Shown in pieces: positions 14,945 through 23,532 of a stretch of 44,353 nt of DNA. This stretch comes from Akkermansiaceae bacterium (GTDB taxonomy: Bacteria; Verrucomicrobiota; Verrucomicrobiia; Verrucomicrobiales; Akkermansiaceae), in contig JABDMC010000392.1 in NCBI GenBank assembly GCA_013001695.1, forward strand, positions 1 through 44,353. Direction: 5' to 3'. Numbering within the stretch: the stretch's first letter is position 1; each line of letters starts with the position of its first letter. Made by a program: the position numbers and the translations under genes. The notes under the pieces were generated by a model. It did not search any database and was not told the DNA's origin. It worked only from the letters and a program-made list of their open reading frames with translations.

Positions 14945-16123
14945 ATGAAAGCCATTCTTCCCATCCTGCTCGGCACGGCCGTCCTTCTCGTTGCGGAGGA
15001 GGAGGCCGTCGCCCCGGAGCGGGCCGCCAACACCATCATTCTCGACGAAGTGAGCGCCAGGAACCTCGGCATCGAGCTGGCGGAAGCGGTCGAGACCGAT
15101 TTCGAGGAGACCATCTTCGCGATCGGGCGCATTGACGAGATCCCCACCAACCACGCGGTCCTCAGCAGCCGCATCGCGGGACGCATCGTCGAGCTGAATG
15201 CCATCCCCGGCGACGAGGTCAAGGCGGGGCAGGTCCTCGTCCGGGTCGAAAGTCGTCAACCGGGAAACCCGCCCCCGGTCATTCCCCTGGCGGCGCCGAT
15301 TTCCGGGACCGTTCTCGAGAGCCATGTCCGCGTCGGGGAACCGGTGGATCCGGCCAATGAACTCCTCGACATCGTCGATCTCAGCGAGGTCTGGGCGATC
15401 GCCCGCGTCCCCGAACAGGAAGCGGGACGCATCAAGGTCGGGGCGACGGGACGCATCCGCGTCGCGGCTCTCCCCGGGGAAACCTTCGTGGGCGAGCTGA
15501 TCCGCTTCGGGATCCAGGCCGATGCCACCGCCGGCACCCTCGACGCCATCTTCCGCCTCGAGAATCCCGACCGGCACCTCCGCCCCGGGATGCGGGCCGA
15601 GTTTTCCATCATCACCGAGACGCGCAGCGATGTCATGGCCGTCCCCCACGAAGCGGTCCAGGGGGATGCCGCCAATCGCGTCGTCTACGTGGAGGACTTC
15701 GAACTCCCGAACGCCTTCATCAAGTGTCCCGTCCAGACCGGTGCCCGTAACGACCGCTACGTCGAGATCGTGAACGGCCTCTTTCCCGGCGACCGCGTCG
15801 TCACCACGGGATCGTACTTCCTCGGGTCGGCCGGCGGCGGCGGGGTCTCGCTCAAGGAGGCCCTCGATGCCGCCCACGGCCACGAGCACAACGAGGACGG
15901 CTCCCTCATGACCGACGAACAGAAGCGGGCCCGCGACGCCGCCCGGGGGGTCGCCCCGGAAGGCGGCGCCTCCACCGGTCCCCTCACCGTCTTCCTCGGC
16001 GTCACGGTGTGCATTCTCACCTTCCTCCTCCTGCTGAGCGGCATCAAGCACCGGCGGGACGGGCGGACCCTCGCCACCGCGCTCCAGGCGTCGAACCCAC
16101 CGCGCCCCGGCCCCGATGCTTAA
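14945..16123 (+). CDS. RND efflux membrane fusion protein (CusB/CzcB type) with C-terminal membrane anchor
   Basis: 392 residues; periplasmic adaptor linking the RND pump to the channel. After a signal-like N-terminus (ILPILLGTAVLLV) come the barrel-sandwich halves (SRIAGRIVELNAIPGDEVKAG and APISGTVLESHVRVGEPV) and the beta-barrel domain (GMRAEFSI...VPHEAVQ). The usual long helical hairpin is nearly absent: the two lipoyl halves are joined by only about 20 residues. A His-containing stretch (AAHGHEHNEDG) follows. Unusually, the C-terminus carries a membrane segment, LTVFLGVTVCILTFLLLLSG (about residues 348-367), followed by basic KHRRDGR. The stop overlaps the pump start by 8 bases. Confidence 0.9.
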   Translation: MKAILPILLGTAVLLVAEEEAVAPERAANTIILDEVSARNLGIELAEAVETDFEETIFAIGRIDEIPTNHAVLSSRIAGRIVELNAIPGDEVKAGQVLVRVESRQPGNPPPVIPLAAPISGTVLESHVRVGEPVDPANELLDIVDLSEVWAIARVPEQEAGRIKVGATGRIRVAALPGETFVGELIRFGIQADATAGTLDAIFRLENPDRHLRPGMRAEFSIITETRSDVMAVPHEAVQGDAANRVVYVEDFELPNAFIKCPVQTGARNDRYVEIVNGLFPGDRVVTTGSYFLGSAGGGGVSLKEALDAAHGHEHNEDGSLMTDEQKRARDAARGVAPEGGASTGPLTVFLGVTVCILTFLLLLSGIKHRRDGRTLATALQASNPPRPGPDA

Positions 16124-19100
16124 CCGTCTCATCAGATTCTCCCTGGCGCAGCGTCCCCTCGTGATAGCGGTCGCCATCGTGATGCTGGCGCTGGGCGTCC
16201 GGAGCACCATGGAGTTGCCGGTGGACGTCCTCCCGGACCTCACGAAGCCCACCGTCACCCTCCTCACCGAGGCCAAGGGTTACGCCCCGGAAGAGGTCGA
16301 GACCCTCATCACCATCCCGCTGGAAAACGCCCTCATGGGCGTCACCGGGGTGACCCGCCTGCGGACCGTCACCGACGTCGGCCTCTCCCTCACCTTCGTG
16401 GAATTCGACTGGGGGACCGACATCGACGGGGCCCGCGTTTACGTCCAGCAGCGTCTCGCGGGGATCGAGGAGATCCTCCCGGAAGGGGTCTCGCCCTACA
16501 TGACCCCGGTAAGCTCCCTCATGGGCGACATCATGCTCGTCGGGGTGACCGACCCTGAGGGCGGAATGAGCCCCCGCGACCTCCGGACCTACGCCGACTG
16601 GACGATCGGGCGCCGCCTCCAAAGCATCGCCGGCATCGCGGAGGTCCTCGCCATGGGCGGCGGCGTGAAGCAACTCCAGGTGCAACCGGACCCGGAACGC
16701 ATGCTCGCCCTCGGCATCACCTTCAAGGAGGTCCGCGAAGCCGCCGCCAAGGCCGTCAGCAACACCACCGGCGGGTTTCTCACGAACCGCGCCCAGGAGA
16801 TCATGGTGCGCAACCTCGCCATGACCACCGATCTCGATGCCATCGGCGACACCGTGGTGCGCCACGCCGACGATCGCGCGGTGCGCATCAAGGACGTCGC
16901 CGACGTGGTGTGGGACATCGAGCCGATGCGCGGCGACGCGGCCGCCAACGGGCACCGGGGCGTGATCCTCAGCGTCAAGAAGTCTCCGGGGTTCGACACC
17001 CTCGCTCTCACCCGGGAGGTCGAGGAGGCCCTCGCGGAACTGCAGGAGGCCGCCCCGGAGGGCGTTGTCATCACCCAGATCTACCGGCAGGCGGATTTCA
17101 TCGATGTCTCCATCGGGAACCTGAAGGAAGCCATTCGCGACGGGGCGATGATGGTGGCCATCGTCCTCTTCCTGTTCCTCCTGAACCTGCGGACCACCTT
17201 CATCACCCTGACCGCCATTCCGCTCTCGCTCGGCATCGCGGTGTCCGTCTTCGCGCTCTTCGGGCTCAGCGTGAACTCCATGACGCTCGGGGGCCTCGCC
17301 GTCGCGATCGGGATGGTGGTCGATGACGCCATCGTCGACGTCGAAAACGTCCTGCGCCGGCTGCGGGAAAACGCCTCCCGGGCCGAGCCGCTGCCGAAAC
17401 TCGAGGTGATCGCCTCGGCGTCCGGCGAGGTCCGGGGCTCCATCCTCTACGCCACGGTCCTCATCATCCTCGTGTTCCTGCCGCTTCTCGGACTGAGCGG
17501 GGTGGAAGGCAAGCTCTTCGCCCCCATCGCGATCGCCACCATCATCAGCATGGCGGCCTCCTTCGTGGTCTCCCTGACCGTCATCCCGGTGCTCGCCTCC
17601 TTCCTCCTCCGCCCCAAGCCCGGTCACCGCCACAAGGACGGATTCCTCGTCCGGGGCATGAAGTGGATCCTGCGCCACACCTGGCTGCGCCTCGCCCTCG
17701 CCCAGCCGCTGGTCGTCATGATGATTGCGGGCGTCCTGCTCGCCCTGGCCCTGACGATCTACCCGCAGATGGGAAACAACTTCCTCCCGCCGTTCCGGGA
17801 GCCGACCGCGCTCGTGGCGATGACGGCCGCGCCCGGCACCTCGCTCCGGCAGACGAACGAAGTGGCCGCCGCCGCGGAGCAACTTCTCCTTGCCATTCCG
17901 GAGGTCGAGCAGGTCGGCTACCGTCTCGGCCGGGCCGAGCGCGGCGACCACGTCGTCCCCATCTCGACCGTCGAGTTCGACATCGAGTTTGGCGACCACG
18001 GACGGCCGCGCTCCGAGATCCTGGCCGAGATCAGCAACAAGATGCGCGGTCTCCCGGGGACCTTCAGCGCGCTCAGCGGACCGCTGGCGGACCGCATCGG
18101 GCACATGCTCAGCGGGGTCTCCGCCCCGGTGGCGGTCAAGGTGTTCGGCCCCGATCTCGCGGAGATCCAGCGCATCGGCAACGAGATCCGCGATATCGCC
18201 CGCGGGATTCCCGGCTTCGAACAGGCCCGCGGTGAACAGCAGGCGCCCATCCCGCAGCTGCGGATCGAGATCGACCGGCAACGGGCCCTCGCATACGGCG
18301 TCACGCCCGGCAACCTGAATGCCGAACTGGCCGCCCTGCTCGGCGGCGAGGTCGTCTCGGAAGTCTACGAGGGCCAGAAGATCTTCAACCTCGTGGTCCG
18401 CCTGCCGGAGAAATGGCGCGAGTCGCCCCAGCGCCTCGCCAACATGTACATCGACACGCTCAGCGGGCAGCGCATTCCGTTGAAGTTTGTCGCCGACCTC
18501 CGGCAGTCGACCGGGCCCAACAATATCCTGCGCGAGAACACCCAGCGCCGGTTCGTGGTGAGCATCAAGCCCACCACCGAGGACCTCGTGGCCGCCATGG
18601 ACCGCCTCCAGGAGGAGGTCGCCGCCAAGGTCGCCGTGCCGGAAGGCTATTTCATCAGTTACGAGGGGGAATACCAGGCGCAGAAGGACGCCACGCGGCG
18701 CATCACCTTCATGTCGGTGCTGGTCCTGCTGGTCATCGCCTTCCTCCTGTATGGTTTCTTCCAGACACCGGTCTTCACGCTGCAGGTGATCTTCGACATC
18801 CCGCTCGCCCTGATCGGCGGGATCATCCTGACCCGCCTCACCCTCAACAACATCAGCATCGCCACCCTCGTGGGCTTCATCGCGGTGGCCGGCATCGCGG
18901 CCCGCAACAGCATCATGATGATCTCGCACTACCTGCACCTCATGCGGCACGAGGGGGAGGGATTCACCCGCGAGATGATCGAGCGCGGCACCCTCGAACG
19001 CCTCGTTCCGGTTCTCATGACGGCCCTCGCGGCGGGGATCGCCCTCGTCCCGCTCGTCATGAACGTCGGCTTCATCCCCTTCCTCCACGACAGCGACCCG

Positions 19101-19268
19101 GCCACCGCCCCGGGCAAGGAGATCCTCAATCCGGTGGCCATCGTGATCGTCGGCGGGCTGGTCACCTCGACCCTCCTTGGCCTCGGGGTCACCCCGGCCG
19201 TTTTCTGGACATTCGGCCGCCGTGCCGCGGAGAAGGCCGTCCGGCAGGGCGCTCCGGCCAGCCATTGA
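16116..19268 (+). CDS. Heavy-metal-type RND efflux pump (CusA/CzcA-like)
   Basis: 1050 residues, the normal length for an RND transporter: inner-membrane proton-driven exporter with two halves, each with a periplasmic loop and six-helix bundle. Seen: N-terminal helix (residues 13-30), MELPVDVLPDLTKPTV (typical of metal-type pumps), the TM4 motif GMVVDDAIVDVENVL (about 395-410) with the acidic proton-relay residues, the second-half loop (about 560-870), and C-terminal helices including GFIAVAGIAARNSIMMI. Metal (Cu/Ag or Zn/Co/Cd) rather than drug export is inferred from similarity and from the Cys/His-rich proteins on both sides. ATG 16116 overlaps the adaptor stop. Metal specificity cannot be decided here. 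Confidence 0.93.
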   Translation: MLNRLIRFSLAQRPLVIAVAIVMLALGVRSTMELPVDVLPDLTKPTVTLLTEAKGYAPEEVETLITIPLENALMGVTGVTRLRTVTDVGLSLTFVEFDWGTDIDGARVYVQQRLAGIEEILPEGVSPYMTPVSSLMGDIMLVGVTDPEGGMSPRDLRTYADWTIGRRLQSIAGIAEVLAMGGGVKQLQVQPDPERMLALGITFKEVREAAAKAVSNTTGGFLTNRAQEIMVRNLAMTTDLDAIGDTVVRHADDRAVRIKDVADVVWDIEPMRGDAAANGHRGVILSVKKSPGFDTLALTREVEEALAELQEAAPEGVVITQIYRQADFIDVSIGNLKEAIRDGAMMVAIVLFLFLLNLRTTFITLTAIPLSLGIAVSVFALFGLSVNSMTLGGLAVAIGMVVDDAIVDVENVLRRLRENASRAEPLPKLEVIASASGEVRGSILYATVLIILVFLPLLGLSGVEGKLFAPIAIATIISMAASFVVSLTVIPVLASFLLRPKPGHRHKDGFLVRGMKWILRHTWLRLALAQPLVVMMIAGVLLALALTIYPQMGNNFLPPFREPTALVAMTAAPGTSLRQTNEVAAAAEQLLLAIPEVEQVGYRLGRAERGDHVVPISTVEFDIEFGDHGRPRSEILAEISNKMRGLPGTFSALSGPLADRIGHMLSGVSAPVAVKVFGPDLAEIQRIGNEIRDIARGIPGFEQARGEQQAPIPQLRIEIDRQRALAYGVTPGNLNAELAALLGGEVVSEVYEGQKIFNLVVRLPEKWRESPQRLANMYIDTLSGQRIPLKFVADLRQSTGPNNILRENTQRRFVVSIKPTTEDLVAAMDRLQEEVAAKVAVPEGYFISYEGEYQAQKDATRRITFMSVLVLLVIAFLLYGFFQTPVFTLQVIFDIPLALIGGIILTRLTLNNISIATLVGFIAVAGIAARNSIMMISHYLHLMRHEGEGFTREMIERGTLERLVPVLMTALAAGIALVPLVMNVGFIPFLHDSDPATAPGKEILNPVAIVIVGGLVTSTLLGLGVTPAVFWTFGRRAAEKAVRQGAPASH

Positions 19269-19327
19269 ATTTCCGGATCCCCACCGTAGTCTAATCACCA
19301 AACCAACACTCGACCCACAGGACACCA

Positions 19328-19903
19328 ATGAAAACCAAGCTCATCATCGTCGTTGCCACCGCCGGCGCCATTTCCACCGCCCTCCTCGTGGGGACCTCCG
19401 CCAGGGCCGACAGCCACAAAGCCGGGGAACACAAGGACGACCACAAGGAGCACGCCAAGGACGCCCACGACCACGCCGACGCGCACGATCACGATTCCAT
19501 TCCGGGACCCAACGGTGGCAAGGTCCTCCACGAGGTCGATCCCCACGTCGAACTCCTCGTCACCAAGGACCGCAAGATCCAGATCACGATCCTCGACGAG
19601 GACGGCAAAGCCGCCGCCCCCGGGAAACAGGACATCTTCGTGGTGTGCGGCAACCGCAGCGCCCCCACCCGGATGAAATTCGAAAAGGGCGAGACCGCCT
19701 TCCTCTCCGACAAGGCCCTGCCTGCCGGCATTAACATCCCCGCCGTGGTGCGCATCAAGATGGAGCCGGGTGACAAGACGCAGACCATCCGCCTCAACCT
19801 CAACCTCGAAGATTGCCCGACGTGCGAATTCAAGGAATACGCCTGCGTCTGCGATCACAGCGGAGATGGCGACGAGGACACCCACGAGAAAGAGAAGGAG
19901 TAG
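19328..19903 (+). CDS. Exported His-rich putative periplasmic metal-binding protein
   Basis: 191 residues. Signal peptide MKTKLIIVVATAGAISTALLVGTSARA, then a His/Asp/Lys-rich stretch (HKDDHKEHAKDAHDHADAH), then DSIPGPNGGKVLHEVDPHVELLV, which resembles the small domain found at the N-terminus of some CzcB-like adaptors. The C-terminus has Cys at CPTCEFKEYACVCDH and an acidic tail. It probably captures metal in the periplasm and hands it to the RND system. It begins 59 bases after the pump stop; it may share the operon or use a weak promoter in that gap. Last gene of the metal locus, convergent with the serine hydrolase. Confidence 0.8.
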   Translation: MKTKLIIVVATAGAISTALLVGTSARADSHKAGEHKDDHKEHAKDAHDHADAHDHDSIPGPNGGKVLHEVDPHVELLVTKDRKIQITILDEDGKAAAPGKQDIFVVCGNRSAPTRMKFEKGETAFLSDKALPAGINIPAVVRIKMEPGDKTQTIRLNLNLEDCPTCEFKEYACVCDHSGDGDEDTHEKEKE

Positions 19904-19916
19904 GCGCCCCGTCACC

Positions 19917-19943
19917 CCCCGGCCGCCATCGGCGGCACCGGGG
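19917..19943. terminator. Two-way hairpin between convergent genes
   Basis: CCCCGG (19917-19922) pairs with CCGGGG (19938-19943), and inside it CCGCC pairs with GGCGG (19923-19935). It sits in the 50 bases between two converging stops. No T-run, so intrinsic termination is uncertain. Confidence 0.5.
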
Positions 19944-19953
19944 ATCGCCGGAT

Positions 19954-21657
19954 CTATTCGATGTTGTTGATGAAGGCGGTCCGCACGACGTTCGTCAGCG
20001 AGATGTCCGCCGCGGTCACGTTCGAGTTGACGAACACCGCGACTTCGATCTGCTTGATCGGCGCGAACAGCACGAAGCACTGCTCGGTGCGCGCCGTCAG
20101 CGGGTTGCTGCCGCTGGTCCATTTCCCGGCCTTGTAGTAGAGGACGCCGAAATCGGTGATCAGTTCACCGTTGAGCGGACTGTTCAGCCCCCACGACCGG
20201 TTCCAGAGCTCCGTGTAGTCGGGGAAGTCGACCAACTGGCCCATGCGCAGGGCGCGGACCACGCCGAGGATCTCGTTGATCGTCATGTGCCAGCCGAAGC
20301 CGCCACACGAGGCGGCGAGATCGCCCGAGTTCCACCCCGGCCCGGTGCCGTCGAACCGGTACGCCAATGCGGTCAGGGCATTCGTGTCGAGGACCGGGAA
20401 GGCGCCGACCGGATTGAAGACGTAGGTCTGCATGTAGTCGTTGTAGGCATTCTGCGTGACGACGTCCCACAGGATGTCGTTGATGAACTCCGGCCCGAAG
20501 CTGGTGTTCGGATTGATGTAGCCGCCGATGGTGCTGATGAGGATGCGGATCAGCCCGAAGTTCATGTTTTCGTAGTCGGCGCCGCCCACCCCCGGGGAGC
20601 CCGCCTTGACGTTGCTCTTCATCGTCTGCCAGTTGCTGGAGGATCCCCCGGTGCTGAAGCCCGACCGGTGGTCCATCAGGTGGTCGAAGGTGATCGACGC
20701 GTTGGAGCCCACGTTCGGATTCCAGTATGCCGGCAACCATGGCAGGATGGCGTCATCGGCATCCAGTCCGCCGGTATTCTGCAGGAGATGCACGAGGCCG
20801 ATGGCCGTCATGAACTTCGAGATGCTGGCGACGTGCATGCGGCGGTCGGAATTCCAGCCGAGGCCCGGGAGGTCGCCGAGGTTCGGATTGCGCGCCCAGT
20901 TCCACTGGAGGACGCCGACGGTTTGTCCGTCCCGGCGGATGCGCAATGCGTACCCGTTCACGTTGGGAGACAATTGCGTGTGGATGTCGTCGAGGAACTC
21001 GCCGATATTCAGGTTGTCCGGCGGCGGCGGCGGCGGGAGCAGTCCCGGCCCGGGAATCGGGAAGCCGTCCGGGGGCGGAACCGGCGGCCAGTTCTGCAGT
21101 TCGCTCGGCCCCAGCACCGGGTCGAAGTGGATGGGCCGCACCGCAAACCCCTCGCCCCTCGCCAGCTCCGCGAGATCTTCCCGGGAGAGGAACCTCAGGG
21201 TCCGCCCGTCCTCGTCGAGGTGGTCCCGCGAGACGATTTCATTCGGATCCAGTCCCGCCGGGGGGAAGGCAGGCGCCGCCGTAAACCGGTTGCGCACCGC
21301 GTTGATCAGCAATTCTTCCGTGCCGAGGCGTCCGTCCTGGAAGGCGGGAACGTCCTCGAGGCGCCGCACCAGCGCCTTGGCGCACTTGGAGCATAGCCGG
21401 CCCCGGTCGCCCCGGACACAGAAGCCCAGGCGGCCCCCATGGGGATCGCGGTCCTTTTTGCCCTTGGGCCCTTTCTTGTCCCTGGGGCCCTTCTTCTTGT
21501 TGTCGTCATCGTCATCATCGTGGGGGTGATGGCGGTCGGATCGATAGCGTTCGTCCCGCTCCGGTCGGTCATCATCGGCAAGGAGATGACCGTGCGGTGC
21601 CAAGAGCACCACAAGTGCTGTGATCATAGTCACACTGAAGGTTCGTTGGATCTTCAT
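19954..21657 (-). CDS. Exported serine hydrolase (class C beta-lactamase / penicillin-binding protein-like)
   Basis: 567 residues. Signal peptide, then an unusual highly charged region: an Asp run (residues about 47-52) and Lys/Gly/Asp-rich segment to about residue 72, and a Cys cluster at 80-92. Residues about 195-215 are Pro-rich, followed by a beta-lactamase-family domain from about 220. The nucleophile motif is ASISK (SxxK, Ser278 and Lys281) and YEN (362-364) is the YxN element. Proteins of this family may be D-Ala-D-Ala peptidases, esterases or lactonases; true beta-lactamase activity should not be assumed. Start at 21657 is supported by the signal peptide. Monocistronic on the minus strand. 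Confidence 0.85.
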   Translation of the reverse strand: MKIQRTFSVTMITALVVLLAPHGHLLADDDRPERDERYRSDRHHPHDDDDDDNKKKGPRDKKGPKGKKDRDPHGGRLGFCVRGDRGRLCSKCAKALVRRLEDVPAFQDGRLGTEELLINAVRNRFTAAPAFPPAGLDPNEIVSRDHLDEDGRTLRFLSREDLAELARGEGFAVRPIHFDPVLGPSELQNWPPVPPPDGFPIPGPGLLPPPPPPDNLNIGEFLDDIHTQLSPNVNGYALRIRRDGQTVGVLQWNWARNPNLGDLPGLGWNSDRRMHVASISKFMTAIGLVHLLQNTGGLDADDAILPWLPAYWNPNVGSNASITFDHLMDHRSGFSTGGSSSNWQTMKSNVKAGSPGVGGADYENMNFGLIRILISTIGGYINPNTSFGPEFINDILWDVVTQNAYNDYMQTYVFNPVGAFPVLDTNALTALAYRFDGTGPGWNSGDLAASCGGFGWHMTINEILGVVRALRMGQLVDFPDYTELWNRSWGLNSPLNGELITDFGVLYYKAGKWTSGSNPLTARTEQCFVLFAPIKQIEVAVFVNSNVTAADISLTNVVRTAFINNIE

Positions 21658-22121
21658 GGTGTTGTTCCGGTTTGTTCATTCTTCCAAAGGGCGAACGTTC
21701 TGCGCATCCCGGTGCGAACGCGCGGCCCATCCCTCGAATTCCACTCCGCCCGCCGCTTCCGGTGCAATTGCATGACTAACCACGCCGCGCGTTTCATAAA
21801 AGTTTATTCTTGTCTGCGCGCCGCGCCGGAGGCCGGCAACGCACTGGGTCTCAGGAAGAAACCGGGCCAGCCGAGCGGGCGGGGAGCAAGCGGGGGTTTA
21901 CCCTGATATCACGACTCTTCCCTGCACGCCGTCGATGGCCTGCGCCGCGACATCCCGTTCCGGCGGGAACGGCGGCTTGCCCCGCGGCCCCCGAATTTGA
22001 ACACGCAACGCGGCGCCAGGCCTTGCAATTGGCGGCGAGTCATTGAATCTCCTCCGTGACACCGGAGACCCGTTCCCTGGTCCTCCGACGACATGTCCTC
22101 CCGCATCCCCAATCGCCGCCA
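21658..22121. other. Divergent intergenic region
   Basis: 464 bases between the serine hydrolase and the OmpH-like gene. It includes an AT-richer patch around 21780-21815, where promoters for either side could lie, and a 7-pair hairpin CCGTTCC/GGAACGG (21955-21972). No supportable gene. Confidence 0.4.
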
Positions 22122-22679
22122 ATGAAAAATTCGATCCTCCGTCCCGTTCATTTCCTCAGCCTCCTCGCCGCCCTCGGCATGCAAGCGCCCGCTCCGGCCG
22201 CCGGGGCGGAGGAAAAGCCCATCAAGATTGCCGTGGTCGATCTCGACCGGGTCGTCGCGCAGTCCGCCCAGGGGAAGGCGCTCCAGGATCGCCTCGCCAA
22301 TTTCCAGAAGACGGTTCAGGCCGAGATCGAGGAGCAGGAGGCGAGCATTGAACGCCTCCGCGTGAAGTTCGAGGCCGGAGCGAGGACCGCGGACGCCGCC
22401 GAACTCGATGACCTTCAGCACGCATACGGGCAAGCCCAGAGCGACTTGGAGCAGTACCAGACGAGGATGCAGGGCGAAGGCCAGAAGATGCAGACCCGGG
22501 GGCTGCAGGGGATCGAGGCGGCGCTGGGCCCGGTCTTTGAGAAGCTCCGCAAGGACGGGGGCTATGACCTGATTCTCAACAACACCCCCGGGGTGGTGAT
22601 CATGGTCGGCGAGCGGGTCGACATCACCCCGCTCGTCATCGCGCGGACCAAGGCGGCCGCCCGGGACGGCGGCCGGTAA
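22122..22679 (+). CDS. OmpH/Skp-family periplasmic chaperone-like protein
   Basis: 185 residues. Signal peptide (ILRPVHFLSLLAALGMQAPAPAAGA), then the family opening IKIAVVDLDRVVAQSAQGKALQDRL, a long coiled-coil (about residues 60-130, rich in E/Q/R/K), and the closing strand GGYDLILNNTPGVVIMVGERVDIT, typical of Skp/OmpH. Such trimers hold unfolded outer-membrane proteins in the periplasm. The start at 22122 is the one adjacent to the signal peptide; the open frame upstream adds unlikely residues. It is not next to bamA/lpxD here, unlike the usual skp context, so it may be a paralogue. The PpnP gene follows after 46 bases. Confidence 0.88.
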   Translation: MKNSILRPVHFLSLLAALGMQAPAPAAGAEEKPIKIAVVDLDRVVAQSAQGKALQDRLANFQKTVQAEIEEQEASIERLRVKFEAGARTADAAELDDLQHAYGQAQSDLEQYQTRMQGEGQKMQTRGLQGIEAALGPVFEKLRKDGGYDLILNNTPGVVIMVGERVDITPLVIARTKAAARDGGR

Positions 22680-22725
22680 GCGAGGTCGAACCGGTTCCCG
22701 TCCACCAACCATCCATTCCACATCC

Positions 22726-23040
22726 ATGATTTTCGAGGACGTCACGGCCACCGCGTTGGCCAACATTTACTTCGACGGCAAGGTCGTCTCGCATTCGCTC
22801 ACCGGCGCCGATGGCCGGAAGATCACCCTCGGCCTGGTCTATCCCGGGAAGTATCACTTCGACACCGCCGCCGCGGAGCGCATGGACATCACCGCCGGTC
22901 GCTGCGAGGTGACTCTCGATGACAGCGAGAAGAAGGGCACCTACGAGGCGGGAACCTACTTCGACGCTCCGGCCCGTTCCGGGTTCACCATCGAGGTGCG
23001 GGAGGGCATCTGCCAGTATGTCTGCACCTTCCTTCCCTGA
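22726..23040 (+). CDS. ppnP: Pyrimidine/purine nucleoside phosphorylase (PpnP, DUF1255)
   Basis: 104 residues, a single small cupin domain, the family's normal length. The sequence NIYFDGKVVSHSLTGADGRK ... LGLVYPGKYHFDT ... ERMDITAGRCEVTL ... FDAPARSGFTIEV follows PpnP (YaiE) throughout. The family splits nucleosides with phosphate to a free base and ribose-1-phosphate. The gene lies between the OmpH-like gene and the predicted selenoprotein, 24 bases ahead of the latter, and may be co-transcribed with it. Confidence 0.93.
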   Translation: MIFEDVTATALANIYFDGKVVSHSLTGADGRKITLGLVYPGKYHFDTAAAERMDITAGRCEVTLDDSEKKGTYEAGTYFDAPARSGFTIEVREGICQYVCTFLP

Positions 23041-23064
23041 GGAACGAACTGACCCATCCGCGTC

Positions 23065-23421
23065 ATGGCAAAGGTGACCATCTACCACAACCCGCACTGA
23101 GGGTCCTCCGAGAACGCCCTGGCGGTCGCCGGGGACCTGGGAATCGAGCCCGAGGTCATCCTCTACATCAAGACACCGCCGGATCGCGCCGCCCTGGAAA
23201 GGATTGTGGCGGGTCTCGAGGACCCGGTCGAGGACCTCGTCCGCAAGGATGCGAAGTTCAAGAAGCTCGAGCTCGATCCCGCCGATTTCGTGGGCAATCC
23301 CGAAGCGGTGATCGATATCCTCCTGAAGCACAAGCAACTCCTCCAGCGCCCGGTGATCGTGCGGGGCGGGAAAGCGATCATCGGCCGGCCCAAGGCGCGC
23401 ATCGCCGCCTTCCTCGGTTGA
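23065..23421 (+). CDS. ArsC/YfgD-family reductase, predicted selenoprotein (in-frame TGA = Sec12)
   Basis: 118 residues if the TGA at 23098-23100 is read through. The start MAKVTIYHNPH, then TGA, then GSSENAL, matches the ArsC active-site loop YHNPxCxxSR with the stop codon exactly at the catalytic cysteine. Downstream, all three family arginines are in place: Arg60 (LVRKD), Arg95 (QRPVIV) and Arg108 (IGRP), equivalent to Arg60, 94 and 107 of E. coli ArsC. Length (about 119) and the ending RPVIVRGGKAIIGRP are closest to the YfgD-type branch. A SECIS-like hairpin follows the TGA (separate entry). The reading frame is intact on both sides, unlike a decaying gene. Function: thiol/selenol oxidoreductase, perhaps arsenate reduction with glutaredoxin, but no ars genes are adjacent. 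An ordinary gene caller would report only a fragment from 23206. Sec machinery is not in this window. Confidence 0.82.
23117..23134 (+). promoter_or_regulatory. Bacterial SECIS-like hairpin
   Basis: Starting 16 bases after the TGA: CCCTGGC (23117-23123) pairs with GCCGGGG (23128-23134), seven pairs including one U-G, closing a four-base loop GGTC. Known bacterial SECIS elements have a stem of at least four pairs, a short loop with G in its first two positions, and a loop lying about 16-37 bases after UGA; here the loop begins 23 bases after it. Confidence 0.7.
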
Positions 23422-23532
23422 GCGCCGGGCGGGGTCGCGGACCGTTCCGGATTCCATTGCCGGAATCCCGCTTTCCGCATATGATCCCTGCCACCGGCGC
23501 GGCCGGCCGGACAGGTTTGCATAACTGGCACC

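Noticed and set aside
16044-19328. A 1094-codon frame antisense to the RND pump
   Set aside because: Low-complexity His/Asp/Glu/Arg translation with no motifs; the pump on the plus strand is certain.
23098-23100. The TGA as a plain nonsense mutation making the ArsC-like gene a pseudogene
   Set aside because: It falls exactly on the catalytic Cys codon, the rest of the frame is intact with conserved arginines, and a SECIS-like hairpin follows. It remains possible if Sec machinery is absent.
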